64,000 bases of DNA from Dichotomocladium elegans (GCA_025716815.1 JAIXMN010000007.1:1195501-1259500), one strand, 5' to 3'; counted from the first letter of the stretch, positions 1 to 11,644 are shown. The notes: a model not told the origin generated them from the sequence alone. Program-made: numbers and translations.

Positions 1-3000
1 CTTGAAGGCCTTGTGGAGCGCGAACGGTGCAAAGATCGACGTGTCCTAGCCATCATGTCGCTTCTCGGCGAGGCGTGTATGGGCGCATACTGGCTAAGCC
101 CACATCTCGTTGATCTGATCTCTATAAAGCTTGTTCAGTTGTCGCTCGAGCATGGTATGGGCACAACGAGCGGTAGCGGATTCACCTGGCTCGGATGCAC
201 CGCCGTTCGATTTAAGGAATACCGGCTTGCGGCTCGCCTTGGCGAGGTCGGTGTGGCCATCAGCGAGAAATTCTCCGGCAACCCTGACATTGCACAAGCT
301 CTCGTGGTCCACCACGCCTTGCTGTCACAGTTTTCAGATTGCCATTACCGCGACTGCATCGTTCACTTTGAACGAGCATACAAGTATGCGGTTGCAGGTG
401 GTGACAAGACATTCTCTGCCATGGCTTTGTTCCAAATATCAACAGTCAATTTTTACACCGGTGCAAACCTAATCGAAGTTCAGCGGTATCTTATGGAACG
501 CATCGAAGAATGTGCGGATGGCGAACGGGACCTTATCCTTACATTGAACATCTCACTTTGGCGCACGGTCCTGTGTCTTGAGGGTAAGCTCTCCATTGAT
601 CATAATAACGATTCAATGCTCGAATCCACCGAACGTAGCGGCTCTCGACGCGCCCAGCTCTTTCTAGAGACCATCCGGCGATATCATTTGGGTCCGGACA
701 ATGGATACAATTGGTATGTGCATGTGCTTCAAAACCACGTGGTCTAAACAGAAGAGGATGCTTTTACGTAGGCACTGGAGCCTAAAGATCATTGTCCTCG
801 TGCATTTTGACCGTTTTGAGGAGGCGGTGAAGATTGGACATAGCAGTTTAGACAAGTCAGCGCAGTATCCAAATCATAAACATATTGGTAACGCCATCTT
901 TTACCATACGATCGCGATGATTGCGATGATCAGAGACGCCACGCATTTGGACCAAGGAACAAAGGAAGAATACATGTTGCTCGTGGAAAAGAACCGAAAG
1001 AGTCTGGGCGAATGGGGCGAATATTCCTATGTGAATTACAGAATGTATCAAAAACTTGTGGTAAAGGGAGGAGGAAAACATCCATGTCGGTTGTTGAGTG
1101 GAGATATGATATTAAGCGCAAGTTCGGTTATTTAGGAAGCAGAAATATGTACGCTGACAAACGACCCGAACGCAATTCGATTCTACAATGAAGCGCTTGA
1201 GATCGGCCTCGAGGGTCGGTGGTATCCTTTCAGTGCTTATTGCTACCAGCTTATAGCTGAGCACTACATTCGATGCGGCATGAAAATGGTTGCGAAGCCG
1301 CTGCTCCAAAAGGCCCTCGAGATCTACTCCGGCCTTGATGCATGGGGCGTGGTCCGGCACTTTGAAAACAAATATAGCCGCATTCTTAAAGATACCAACA
1401 CAAATGTTGAAGCCGTCGATGCCGCCGTGCAGACGGATGAACAAGATTTTGTGGGCCACAATACAACGCCGATCGAACAATCTGTCTGGTTGGATCAGAC
1501 CCAGCGGGAGCAGTCAACTACCGAGGAAATTCAGCATGGTAGCAGGGCATATATTTCAGAGGATGCCATCTTGTCCCTGGATATTGTGGACCTTATGTCT
1601 ATCATCAAGAGCTCCCAAGGCAAGTGTCCGCGTGTTTAGCCTGGCCGTGTTGTTGTTCTTATAATATATATTAGTAATCTCCAATGAGATGAACTCGTTT
1701 GACGAGCTACTGAAAAAGATGATGGGGATTATTATGGCAAATTCTGCAGCCGAGCTGGGTGCGATTGTCATCAAAGAGGGAGTATTTGGCATTGCGGCTC
1801 ACGCGAAGAAATCAGGTTGCGAAACCTACAAATCACCGATCCCTCTCACTGACGATATGTGCTTAATCTCAACGTTGGTCGTGCATTATGTCATTCACAC
1901 GCAGACTGTTCTTTTTATACCAAACACATCCGAAGATACTCGATTCACAACCGGATCATGGTTCGCACGCACGGGGCCAAAGTCGGTCATCTGCATCCCC
2001 TGTATCCACAAGAACACCCTCGTTGGTGTACTCTACTTGCAGGCGAGCCCGAACACCTTCACGCCGAAGCACGTGACCGTTCTCGATATTTTATGCCATC
2101 AGATTGGCATCTCGATCACGAATGCTCTTTTATTCAAATCTGTCCAAAAAGCCACACAGGTCAATGCGCGGATGATTGTGGCCCAGCGAGAGGCGCTCGA
2201 GGAAGCTCGAGAAAGTCGTGAACAGGCACTCAAAGCGACAGAGATAAAATCCAACTTTCTTGCTAATATGTGTATGTCCGTCTTAATGGCGAGGAATGGA
2301 AGGAGAAACTCATCATATACCCTTCATAGCGCATGAGCTTCGGACGCCTTTTTCGGGATTTTATGGCATGATTGATCTGCTGAGTGAGACGCGACTGGAT
2401 CCCGAACAGCGTGAGTTTGTGTCTATCGCAAAGCAAAGCTGTGAGATGCTGTTGCAGATCATTGGTAAATGTCAAGCCAGAAAGGTTGGCAGCAAACGGA
2501 TGGGATGGATGTAAACGAAACTGACGCTGTGGCAGACGACCTGCTCGATTTCTCGAAATTGGAGGCGCACAAGGTCAAGTTGCATCCCGGGTTGTTTTAT
2601 GTAGAAGACCTGGTCCAGGATCGTGTAGAGCTTTTAATCACGCTTGCGTGCAACAAGAAGCTCGAGCTGACTTGTTTCACCGATGCTGACGTGCCGCCTA
2701 TCATCTACGGCGACGGTAATCGCATTGGCCAGTAAGTTCTCATCCACGCGCACGGACACACACACAAGCAAGGTAACTCAATATCATTGGGATGACTTGA
2801 TTTTGTTAGGATATTGATGAATCTTATCGGTAAATACGCAAACAATCGTAATAGCCATGGAAAGGTCTACTGACAATTTGGATTTTCTACATAGGCAATG
2901 CCGTCAAATTCACACAGCATGGCGAGGTAGTCGTCCGATGCAGTGTCGACAAGGAACCTATTGAGCCGGCTCTCAGTGATGATGAATTGGTATTAAGGTT

Positions 3001-4413
3001 CTCTGTACAAGATACAGGCATCGGTATGAAGGAAGAAGAAATCAAGAGCCTATTTGTGCCGTTCAGTCAAGTTGACGGTTCGACAACGCGCAATTTTGGT
3101 GGCACTGGTCTTGGACTCTCGATTTGCCTTGAACTGGTGCAATTGATGGGTGGGGATATATGGGTCGAATCGCAAGAAAACGTTGGATCGACATTTTACT
3201 TTCGCGTGCGAGTCATGAAGCCGAGCACTTTAGCTGAGCCCGAGGTGGATTCCGGCCGACGGAACAGGGAGATACAGCAATTGACGAAGCTCATTGGACA
3301 GCCTCGCATACTGCTGGACACATCCGAGCGACAAGCACAAATGATCACATCATTGATTCCAAGCATGATAGCGACTCGAGTGGCGGGTCCAGCTGAAGCG
3401 GCACAGTTAGCCGCTGGCGAGGAACCCAAGTCGTTTGATTGCATTATTGTGGACAATCCGCTCCCGGAGAAAATGCGCCACTATCTGAGACACATGGAAC
3501 AAGGAAATGCTTTACAAAAGGTGCACATGATTCTGCTCTATGCGCCAGCCATCGAGAGCATTCGACGACAGATCGTGGGCAACAAGCTAATCCGGGGTGA
3601 TGATCTACAGACACACAAAACAACTGATGCACGCGTTACGAGAATTACGAAGCCAGTTCGGCGGTTCAAGTTGCTCCAGACGATGCTCAATGTGTTGGGC
3701 CTGAGCCCGACTTATACTGCTGTTAGTGAAACCAGTGGACTTGAAGCAACAGACCAGCGTTCGCGCGCTTCGTTAGCGACAGACAAGGTACTATCGCAGC
3801 AACGCGAGCTAGAAGTCATGTGCCATGAAAGGATCCCGGCCGATGTCGTCACGGCAACGGGCAAACTGCACGCCATGAAACCATCGTACTCATATCCCTA
3901 TGCGGCCGGCCAACGCCGAAACGAAGGATTCACACCCGAAGAACTGGCGATTTTCCAAGGCCAGCGCATTCTCGTGGCAGAAGATAACCCTGTGGCGCAG
4001 AAATTGCTCGTCAAGCAGCTGTCTAGACTAGGTTTTGTTGTTGAGACATGCAACAATGGTTTCGAATGCATTGAGACCTGGATCAAGCGCGGGCCACACT
4101 ACTTTTCGCTTGCATGGGTGGATCACCACATGCCCGGATGCGATGGGATTGAAGCCACCAAGAAGATTCGATGGTTGGAAAACGAGATGAATGAGAAAGA
4201 TCCGATACCCATTATCGCATTGACAGGCAAGTAATACAGCGACCGAAAAAACAGACAGCTGACACGTCTATCCGACTATTTTTTTCTGTAGCGGATATCC
4301 AAAAGACAGCGCAACAGAAGTGCCTGGATGCGGGCATGACGGATTACCTTGCGAAGCCGCTGATGCAGAAGGATTTGATAGCTGTGCTTCGCCGGTACTG
4401 TGTATCACAATAA
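1..4413 (+). CDS. Group X hybrid histidine kinase, 3' part
   Basis: Two-component sensor kinase cut by the left edge; 1295 residues remain. Exons: 1-713, 772-1060, 1136-1619, 1675-2271, 2330-2464, 2536-2731, 2810-2829, 2895-4226, 4292-4413. In order: helical repeats typical of the AAA/TPR-like part of fungal group X (CHK1/Mak2) kinases, a GAF domain (about residues 500-655), HisKA with NMSHELRTPF (phospho-His about residue 696), HATPase with DTGIGM and GGTGLGLS, a degenerate receiver-like stretch, then a true receiver with AEDN, phospho-Asp in VDHHMPGCDG (about residue 1221) and Lys in YLAKPL. In group X proteins a Ser/Thr kinase-like domain lies further N-terminal; here it would be outside the window. 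Expected role is stress or oxidant signalling through a His-Asp phosphorelay. Introns 1620-1674 and 4227-4291 use GC donors; exon 2810-2829 is only 20 bp. Family assignment is secure. Confidence 0.93.
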
Positions 4414-5477
4414 GTTCGTTCGATATATAGGCTATCGTTTTCAAATATATACCCTGCTTGCCCGTCTATTGCCAAACGGTTCCCATGTCCAAAATCTTTA
4501 ATGTTAGCATAGCATAACTTTATGCAAAAGACATTGCACGCAGGGTTGGCATTCCCATGTTGCTTCCGCTGAGGACCGCATGATTCTCCGAAAAGCAGCT
4601 GCAGTTTCCACAGAGAGAGAGAGAGATAGAACCAGCCGTTCTGGGTTTTAACAACGTTTCCCTTTCATGTTCTTTTTATGCATCCGAACAAAAAAGGTTT
4701 GATAAAAGTTCAATGTATATCGAGATAAGCGGGCGAATATTTTCTCCTTTTTTCGTTCGCTGGGCCTTCCATACATCTGAGTGAAAACTTTCTCTGCATC
4801 GACCGGTCGAATTCCAAGAACTGTGAGTGGCGATCGCTGCAGCACCAACATCCAAACAGTTTGACATTTGGTTCCCACAGTTGGGACGCGTCCAGACGAG
4901 GGATCGATTGCGGATCAACAAGATGACAGCCGCGGAACAAAGAACCTGTAACTGAGACCAATGGAAAAGGTTACACGAATCTAAAACCTAGTCGCCGGGT
5001 ACGGCTTCTTTTTTGCTGTCAATTGAGCACCGCCATGCAGCAAGCAGCCACGAGAAAGACTTGGTGTGTATGTGTGGGGGGAGGTTGGGGACGGTTAGGT
5101 ATATACATCATCTGATATCACGAGCGACTCATTGGATGAAAGAGAAATCTTATCGCTGGTCGTGTTCTGGGGAAAAGGGGAACAAGGAATAGTGAGCCAT
5201 CGTTGCTGGTTTGAAACAGGGCCTTCACCCCCCGCCCCCATTTCCCACTGTTGTATGGAGACCGGAGCGGCAAAAAGCAAGCAAGGGCAACCCCGGTGAT
5301 GCCAGGAATGGCAGCCACAGACCGTGAAAAAAGTGTCATGAGCCGCCGTGCCATCGGGAGAAGGGTACAGATATGGTAAAAATTGGGCAGGTGTAACACG
5401 ACATAAGAACACCAATAATTGGCTTTCGCCCAAAAGGAGAGGCAGCTGCAATCTTTATTCTGGCTGAGGTTACACCG
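4414..5477. other. Intergenic region upstream of the bZIP gene
   Basis: No convincing coding stretch. It contains a short GA run near 4612-4626 and scattered poly-T and pyrimidine tracts. The downstream half is presumably promoter for the bZIP gene. A near-match to the Gcn4 site (CGACTCA) lies near 5125. Confidence 0.5.
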
Positions 5478-5480
5478 ATG

Positions 5481-5487
5481 TGAGTCA
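5481..5487 (+). promoter_or_regulatory. Gcn4/AP-1 type site (TGAGTCA)
   Basis: Exact TGAGTCA, the core recognised by Gcn4/CpcA bZIP proteins, 444 bp upstream of the start codon of a Gcn4-like bZIP gene. In filamentous fungi cpc-1/cpcA promoters carry such sites and are autoregulated, so autoregulation is inferred here. A 7-bp match can occur by chance. Confidence 0.45.
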
Positions 5488-5681
5488 TCAGGGTTGGGAA
5501 GGTGTGACTGGTTCCGAACGAGAGAGGGTGGAAATTTTTTCGGTTGAAATACTGGCGGATGTTTTTTTTTTTGGTTTCTTTTCTTTACTCTTTGGTGAAA
5601 ACTTAAGCTCTAACTTATTTTATTATTTTCCATCATCTCTCTCTGTGTCTCTTCCCTGCTGTGATATTCCCTTTATCCATC

Positions 5682-5702
5682 ATGGTCTCCTTCACCGCTT
5701 AA
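5682..5702 (+). promoter_or_regulatory. Upstream ORF 1 (6 codons) of the bZIP gene
   Basis: ATG followed by five codons and TAA in the probable 5' leader of the bZIP gene. Short early uORFs of this kind permit re-initiation in GCN4 and cpc-1. The transcription start is unknown, so whether it is in the mRNA is inferred. Confidence 0.4.
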
Positions 5703-5799
5703 GCATTTCGTACGTCTGTACGCCTTTCAACAGTTTTCACCAACACCCCCCCCGAGTATTTCAAAAACACACACACACATCCGTGTAGTTGCCCCCATC

Positions 5800-5898
5800 A
5801 TGGCCTACCTTCAAAGTTTACAAGCATGTCGACAACCCCGCAAGCTCTTAAAACAGACTCTTAAGTCTCGAAAACCAAAACTCTTACCACCTTGTTGA
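5800..5898 (+). promoter_or_regulatory. Upstream ORF 2 (32 codons) of the bZIP gene
   Basis: An ATG in good context (ATCATGG) opens a 32-codon frame that ends with TGA 26 bp before the bZIP start. It is the longest uORF in the leader and so the best candidate for the inhibitory element. A second, overlapping 12-codon uORF lies at 5825-5863 in another frame. Confidence 0.45.
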
Positions 5899-5924
5899 AG
5901 AAGAAATCCTACCCGTTATCCGCG

Positions 5925-6842
5925 ATGACCACCAAAGCCACCACTAGACCCTCCACTGCCACGCCTACCGCCGCATTGAGCACTCCCGTCAAGCCAGAAC
6001 CACAAGAAATGGACGATCAACTTTTCCACCAACTTTTCCACCTCGAGGACGTCGGCGCCTCCTCGGTTTCATCGCCCTGGATGTCGCCTGACTTCTATGC
6101 CGCTCCTCAGAGTGTCCACTCGACTCCAGAGATTGCCACACCTCAAGACATGTTCTTGACGTCGCCCTCTTCGCCCTCATTTGACAAGCAGCAACAGCAC
6201 CTGGGTTTTGGCGACCTCGATGTCTCTGCTCTCCTCGACATGGCCACGCCCTCCGAAGCACCTATGCCTGCCCTGCCACTCCAGCAATGTGCGCAAACTG
6301 TCCAACCGGTCTCGCACGAGCAGCTGACCGCTGGTCTATTTAGCGATCTCTCCGTCGCTTTGGCTGCGTTAGCGGCTGGAACTGCTGCCCCGCAGGATAC
6401 GGCATCGGGTGTATCGTCACCATCAACGTCGACCACTTCGCCGGCCGTTCAACCTATCCCTATGCCTGTTGCTGCTGATGCTGCGGCCGCAGCTACTGCC
6501 ACTGCGACAACGAGTCGTAAGCGCAGCCGTCAGGCCACCGAACAGACTTCAGCAGCAGTAGCTGCTGCTGCGGTCGATGAAGTTGCGCTGAAGCGCCAGA
6601 AGAACACAGATGCGGCCCGTCGATCTCGCCTACGCAAGGTGCTCAAGATGGAGTCTCTAGAGAACCGTGTCTCGGAACTGGAGAGAGCCAACACCACGTT
6701 ATTGCTTCGTGCTGCGGTCCTGGAGTCCGAGAAGTCGGCTTTGCTTGCAAAAGAATCGTCCTATGAGCAGCGCATCAAGAATCTTGAGGCGCAGCTGTTT
6801 GAGGCTCACCAGTCGTTGGCTGGAATTGCCAAGCGCATGTAG
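5925..6842 (+). CDS. Gcn4/CpcA-like bZIP transcription factor
   Basis: 305-residue single-exon bZIP protein. The N-terminal two thirds is acidic and Ser/Thr/Pro/Ala rich, with a phenylalanine-bearing segment near residues 30-45 that could be activating. The C-terminus has a basic region with KNTDAARRSRLRK, closely like the NTEAARRSRARK of Gcn4, then a leucine zipper (about residues 240-300). Gcn4-type factors activate amino-acid biosynthesis genes on starvation and are controlled by translation through uORFs; uORFs and a Gcn4-type site are present upstream. The start is the first ATG of the frame; a TTG further upstream is in frame but not used here. The length is close to Gcn4 and CpcA. Another CPC/GCN family member is possible, but the basic region makes this subfamily the best fit. 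Confidence 0.82.
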   Translation: MTTKATTRPSTATPTAALSTPVKPEPQEMDDQLFHQLFHLEDVGASSVSSPWMSPDFYAAPQSVHSTPEIATPQDMFLTSPSSPSFDKQQQHLGFGDLDVSALLDMATPSEAPMPALPLQQCAQTVQPVSHEQLTAGLFSDLSVALAALAAGTAAPQDTASGVSSPSTSTTSPAVQPIPMPVAADAAAAATATATTSRKRSRQATEQTSAAVAAAAVDEVALKRQKNTDAARRSRLRKVLKMESLENRVSELERANTTLLLRAAVLESEKSALLAKESSYEQRIKNLEAQLFEAHQSLAGIAKRM

Positions 6843-7126
6843 ATGAATCATACATTTGTTTCCTTTCTCGTTCTTTTTTTCTTTATTGTAGATTTACTCT
6901 TTACTGCGTCCTTTTTCTTTCTTGTTTATCTTTTTTTTTAGTGTTTTTACGTAGCCATATATAAAATATTATTGCGATTAAAATAATCCTGATTTTAAAA
7001 ATGTCCACAAGGGGCTGGTACTGGTGTGGCGTGCCTCGGCGGTTTAGGGTATCAAAGTATCATCGAGGTGTCCATCTAAAGTGTTTTCTATCAACGGCAT
7101 GGTGTTGATCGTTGTCGGTACTGTCA

Positions 7127-8381
7127 CTATTGACAGCGCTCTCCCTTTTTCGTCAGTCGGATCAAATCACCCATGGGTGTCTTGTGCCTAAAGAACGAGA
7201 AAGTTGCTATCAGGCTTTATTTTTTTTTTAAACCCCATTGTCTGTCTCGGTTACCTTTCTACCCGGCCGCTACCGACAAGGTCATGAAGGATGAAGTCGT
7301 GGGAGAACAGGGTTGACTTTAGTTTCTTTTCTTTGAGCAGCTAATCCGTACATGATGAGAAAAATTCTACCCCCTTTGACGTTACGCCCCCCCTCTCTCT
7401 TTTTCCTCACCTTCTCCAAGATATCCTTCGTTCGACGCTTCTTTAACGTCCTCAGCATGTCGACTCTGCCCTTGCGATAAGAGGACATGAAAAGTCCATT
7501 GTTTCGGACGGCGAACCAGTATGTGTCTAGCATGCGCGAATGCGGCAATATCAAATTCGAATTGACAAGACGTCTAAAAACCGACGATGCTCAGAAAAAA
7601 AAAAAAACCTCCACTCCGCAATCTGTTGCATGTACTAACCTGATCTCCTTCTCATGAAAGCCTTCAAGGACTGAGCGCGTGAGGGTCAGGTCGCGGTGCT
7701 TTGGATCTCGAACAATGTCCTTAAAACGATCTTGGAACAGAAACATGAGCATTCTTCGCTGTCTGTCTTTCTGGCATTCACTTTACCGAATACATCCGGG
7801 GATACCGCATCCTCCTCCTTATCATGTGCATACTCTTCCTTGGCCGACTCGATGCTTGCCAAATAATCCTCTGTTCTCATCACCATCAGCTCATCCTCCA
7901 GCGTCCCGGCCACATGGAATTTCCGCCATGAACCTTCAGCAACAAGCGCTCGCTGGTAAACGCCCCCCCCCAACAACAACCAAAAAAGCATTCGTTTAAC
8001 CCCATGCATGATCAAATGAGAGCGGAAAAGAAATCATTTTACCATTTCGCGATCGATGGTCGTATTGTCGCCGGGCAACATGCTGTAGATCTGATGGATG
8101 GCACACATGGGCGGAATCCGACGAGCAACAGGCGACATGCGATGCTGAGGCGCAATCGCATTGGCAATGAGATACCTTGCTGCTGCTGCTGTGTCGGACA
8201 GCCGAACAACATCACCATCGTCGTCGTCGTCGTCGTCCTCCTCCTGCTCTTCCTTGAGCTGCTGCTGGTGCATCCATGCTGTGGCCCGTGTCCGGATCCC
8301 ATAGACGTCCGGCACATGTCCCCGGGACCTGTTAAACAAAGCCGCATAGTTGGTCTGCGCTCTTTTTCGTCTATGATCCAT
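7127..8381 (-). CDS. STK19: STK19 (winged-helix repair factor) homologue
   Basis: 304-residue protein. Exons, 5' to 3' on the minus strand: 8381-8043, 7952-7806, 7758-7640, 7573-7411, 7340-7255, 7187-7127. It aligns from memory along the length of animal STK19: IPPMCAIHQIYSMLP matches PPIVLRHQLYSLLP, then a FHVAG...TEDY block, a TRSVLEGFHEKEI helix, the TYWFAVRNNGLFMSSYRKGR block (like WWLAVPGAGRFIKYFVKGR), HDFILHDLVG (like TYHVHDLIGA), and a final GDLIRL. STK19 was long called a kinase, but it has no kinase fold; it is built of winged-helix units, binds DNA and acts in transcription-coupled nucleotide excision repair. A fungal extra is an Asp/Glu/Gln-rich N-terminal stretch (about residues 42-57). 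The 47-bp intron 7759-7805 is the least certain junction. Confidence 0.8.
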
Positions 8382-9374
8382 CTCTCATAAAAAAAAAGTG
8401 TGTGTGTGTGTGTGTATATAAAATTGGCTGCGGATTCGAAAAAGTCCCGCAAAGGGGGTGGGATAATGTAATTCGTTTTTTTTTTCATGCGTATCAAAGT
8501 TACACAAAGTTCGGGATTTTTTCCCTAAAAGGTTCCCAATGGACAGGCACCGGATGATGTTCATCTGGAACAGGTGCATCATCCTCTACGCAAGAATGAA
8601 CGTTGGATCGAGAAGACATTCCATGGTACGTAGGCAATAAATGAACAGGCTTCCCATCTGGTGTTGGGAACAGTAAGAGTTGCAATCCAAAGACAAAGGG
8701 AGGGGATGTTGTCTAAGCCAGTTGTAATTGCAATCAGAAAACAAAACAAAAAAAGAAAACAGGTGGAATGTTCAAAACCGCATTAGAGGGGGTGTGTGTG
8801 CAAACAAAGCATGGCAGCTTGTATTTGAATTCATTCACCAGGCAAAAAGAGTGTAATAGCAGATATACAAATCATCTCGGTCATGGGCCATGTTGTCCAT
8901 CTGAAATCGATCTTTAACCCGGCCCTAGTCGTCATTCCAGACGTGTGTGGCGGGTGCGTAACAGGAGGAGGAGGAGGAAGGAACAAGACAGACAGCGGTG
9001 AGAGATTACTGCCATGATCTCCACTGTTACCCTATTTTTCTATGGCCACAAAAAAATCCGAGTGGCAACAACCAGGAATGAATACAATCCGAACCGCCCT
9101 CTTCGCCGCACACGCAGCGCGCCTCCCGTCAACTCTGGCTCTGCGTGTTTTGCTCCGACCATTCCATGAGTGTTGTTGATGGGGCTTGTATTTCCCCGAG
9201 TACATAGTTTGGATGGCAATACACACACCGTCGCCCATTTCGGTATATAAAGACAATCCCCTCGACGATCGTTGGCACGGTCTTCTTTATCAATCCTTCG
9301 AGCTTCTGTAGAACCCCCACCCTTCTCATTCGTTAACTTTTTTCGTTTCTGGTCTTCTCTCATTGCAGATAACT
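8382..9374. other. Divergent promoter region, STK19 / secreted protein
   Basis: No supported gene. It separates the start of the STK19 gene (leftward) from that of the secreted-protein gene (rightward). A TG/TATA run lies at about 8399-8419 and GGA repeats near 8965-8980. A TATA box is at 9244-9251. Confidence 0.5.
9244..9251 (+). promoter_or_regulatory. TATA box of the secreted-protein gene
   Basis: TATATAAA, 124 bp ahead of the start codon at 9375. A pyrimidine-rich leader follows. Position and sequence suit a strongly expressed gene. Confidence 0.55.
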
Positions 9375-10250
9375 ATGCGTTTTACTCTGGCCTACATTTC
9401 TGCCGCCTTGTTGGCAAGCCTAGCCCTTGCTGCACCTGCCACGGTCCACAAGCGAGAGGCCGACGATGGTGCTGCTGCTGCTGCTGCTCCTCCTGCCCAG
9501 GTCGAGAACATCGCCCTCGAGATCGGAGATAAATTCCAGCCCTTCCACTGGGACACGGCCGACGATGTCAAGACCGTCGATAGGAAATTTACCTTCACGC
9601 TGACTGAGCCTGCTCAGCTCCAGATCACGGACTACAAGCTCGGTGGCGACTCCTTCGAGGTCATGGACAACGGCGTGGCATTGGGTTCCACCAGCAATGC
9701 TTCCTCAGACGAGGGTCTCTTCGCCAACACACCCGAGGACGCGCTCCAGGACGAGCGCTTCAGCCACGGCACATTCGAGCTTGCTGCAGGCGACCACGAG
9801 ATTACCGTCAAGGTCGCCAACTCACCCTACCCAGACGGCACGGGTGCTCTCCGCATTGTCCAGAAGGTTCAGGCCCTATACAAGGGAGATGACGACGACG
9901 ACGATGATTATCACGACAAGAAGAAGAAGGATGATGACGATGAGGATTGTGAGGATGAAGAGGAATACAAGAAGGACGAAGGCGAATGGAAGAAGAAGGG
10001 CAAGAAGACAATCTACGTCTACTACACCGTATCTTCGTCTGCTCCCGCTCCAACGCTCCGCACCGAGACCATCTCCGTCCCAACCGCCAGCGTTATGCAA
10101 GGCGTAGTCGCTACCGAGACTGTGTAAGTCCAACTTGCCTTATTCTTGTGCTAGATCTCTTTTTAACTTGTCGTCTTTCTTTGTAGTGTCGATGTCGATA
10201 CCGCGGCCGAGACACGCTTCTTCAACATTCCCATCGAGCTCCCTCAATAA
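9375..10250 (+). CDS. Secreted acidic protein with Kex2-type pro-site
   Basis: 270-residue protein from exons 9375-10123 and 10187-10250. The N-terminus is a clear signal peptide (hydrophobic core LLASLALAAP) and is followed at about residue 28 by KREA, a Kex2 cleavage site with the EA dipeptide trimmed by Ste13-type peptidases in yeast alpha-factor. The middle (about residues 45-170) looks like a beta-rich domain with no family I can name. Next comes a strongly charged stretch (about residues 175-215) of Asp runs alternating with Lys runs, then a Ser/Thr/Val segment. No transmembrane helix or clear GPI signal is seen at the C-terminus. Function is unknown; a cell-wall or extracellular role is inference. 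Confidence 0.8.
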
Positions 10251-10492
10251 TATTCCCGCCCCACTTACCACTCACCATCACTGCGCACTCTCACCTTTCT
10301 TTAAGTCTGTTTGCTTTATATTCACTTAATAAAAAAAAAAGTAGAACTTACTTTCACATGATTGGCGGAAAATACTCCCCCCACCCCTCCCCCCGAGGGG
10401 CTGACCCGTCTTTTTTCCGCTTAACATTGGGACTATGCTGGAAAAGCGTAGATCTCCCCCCCCTCTTCCTTAATATCTGACCAGAGGTAATC

Positions 10493-10516
10493 ATCCATCC
10501 ATCCATCCATCCATCC
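10493..10516 (+). repeat. (ATCC)6 microsatellite
   Basis: Six tandem ATCC units in the RPL12 promoter or leader, 57 bp before its start codon. Confidence 0.9.
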
Positions 10517-10572
10517 GCCTCACCCTCGCTGACCTCTATGGCTGCTGCCCCCCTTTTTCTACTTCCCGTCAG

Positions 10573-11405
10573 ATGCCTCCCAAGTTCGATCCTAGTGAGG
10601 TCAAGATTATCTACCTCCGCGCCACTGGTAAAGCATACCCAGAATTCATTTCAATCCAGGTTTTCTGACATTGCAATTCTTTCTATAGGTGGTGAATTGG
10701 CTGCTTCCTCCGCGCTGGGTAAAGTCATCTATTTTTTTTTCGCCATCACGAAAACGATTATTAACGTACACACGCCCGCATCTTTCACGTACACACACGC
10801 ACACACACACACACACACACACATGCGCACACACCTTGATGCGAACACATAGCCCCCAAGATTGGTCCTCTTGGTTTGTCGCCCAAGAAGGTCGGCGAAG
10901 ACATCATGAAGAACACCAAGGACTGGAAGGGTCTCCGTGTCACCATCCAGTTGACCATCCAGAACCGTCAGGCTCAGGTCGCTGTTGTTCCTTCTGCCTC
11001 GTCCTTGGTCATCAAGGCCCTCAAGGAGCCCCCACGTGACCGCAAGAAGGAGAAGAACAGTAAGCGAGAATAAGAACAGTCCTCCGAAGCTGTCGTTGCT
11101 TAATCTACTTTTCTTCGTTCCTTTTTTTTTTTTTTATACATAGTCAAGCACAGCGGTAACATTCCTCTCGACGAGATCATTGAGATTGCCCGCACCATGC
11201 GCTTCAAGTCCTTTGCCCGTGAGCTCAAGGGTACTGTGAAGGAGATTCTTGGTACGGCCAACTCTGTCGGCTGCACTGTCGACGGCCAGAGCCCCAAGGA
11301 CCTCTGCGCTGCCATTGACGCTGGCGAGGTTGAGATTCCCGTAAGTTGTACTTGGCGAGGAGAAAGAGAAACCGAATATTGATCTTTCTTTTATAGGAGA
11401 AATAA
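10573..11405 (+). CDS. RPL12: 60S ribosomal protein L12 (uL11)
   Basis: 165 residues, the usual RPL12 length. Exons: 10573-10627, 10689-10718 (30 bp), 10853-11059, 11144-11340, 11397-11405 (last three codons). The start MPPKFDPSE, the [11 protein letters not shown] loop, [14 protein letters not shown] and the C-terminal [12 protein letters not shown] are hallmarks of the eukaryotic L11/L12 family, which forms the GTPase-associated centre base with 25S rRNA and the P-stalk. The second intron holds a CA microsatellite. Assignment is certain. Confidence 0.97.
10801..10823 (+). repeat. (AC)n microsatellite in RPL12 intron 2
   Basis: A run of about eleven AC units inside the intron 10719-10852, preceded by shorter imperfect AC runs. 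It makes this the longest RPL12 intron. Confidence 0.9.
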
Positions 11406-11613
11406 ACGGGACAGGGAGAGAGAACGAATCGACTGGGAAATAAAACCGTGTGTGTTTTATAGTACATACCATGAATTGCGTGTATTCTTGGGCTATGGCT
11501 GACCACTTTGACATGTTTGCTTCACATAACAAAGCCCGAGCCCCTGCTGGCTAGAACATGTCCAACCTGTAGCGGGTAATTCGCCAAAAAAAAACTTCAC
11601 AGGGTGCCGTTAT

Positions 11614-11644
<31 letters not shown>

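Noticed and set aside
5095..5451. 118-codon minus-strand frame
   Set aside because: Composition and codon use look random, and it overlaps the probable bZIP promoter.
8004..8497. Frames overlapping the first STK19 exon
   Set aside because: They mirror the Asp/Glu/Gln-rich exon in other frames; the STK19 frame explains the region.
9643..10107. 154-codon Arg/Thr-rich frame inside the secreted-protein gene
   Set aside because: Shadow of the signal-peptide frame, with composition typical of a shifted frame.
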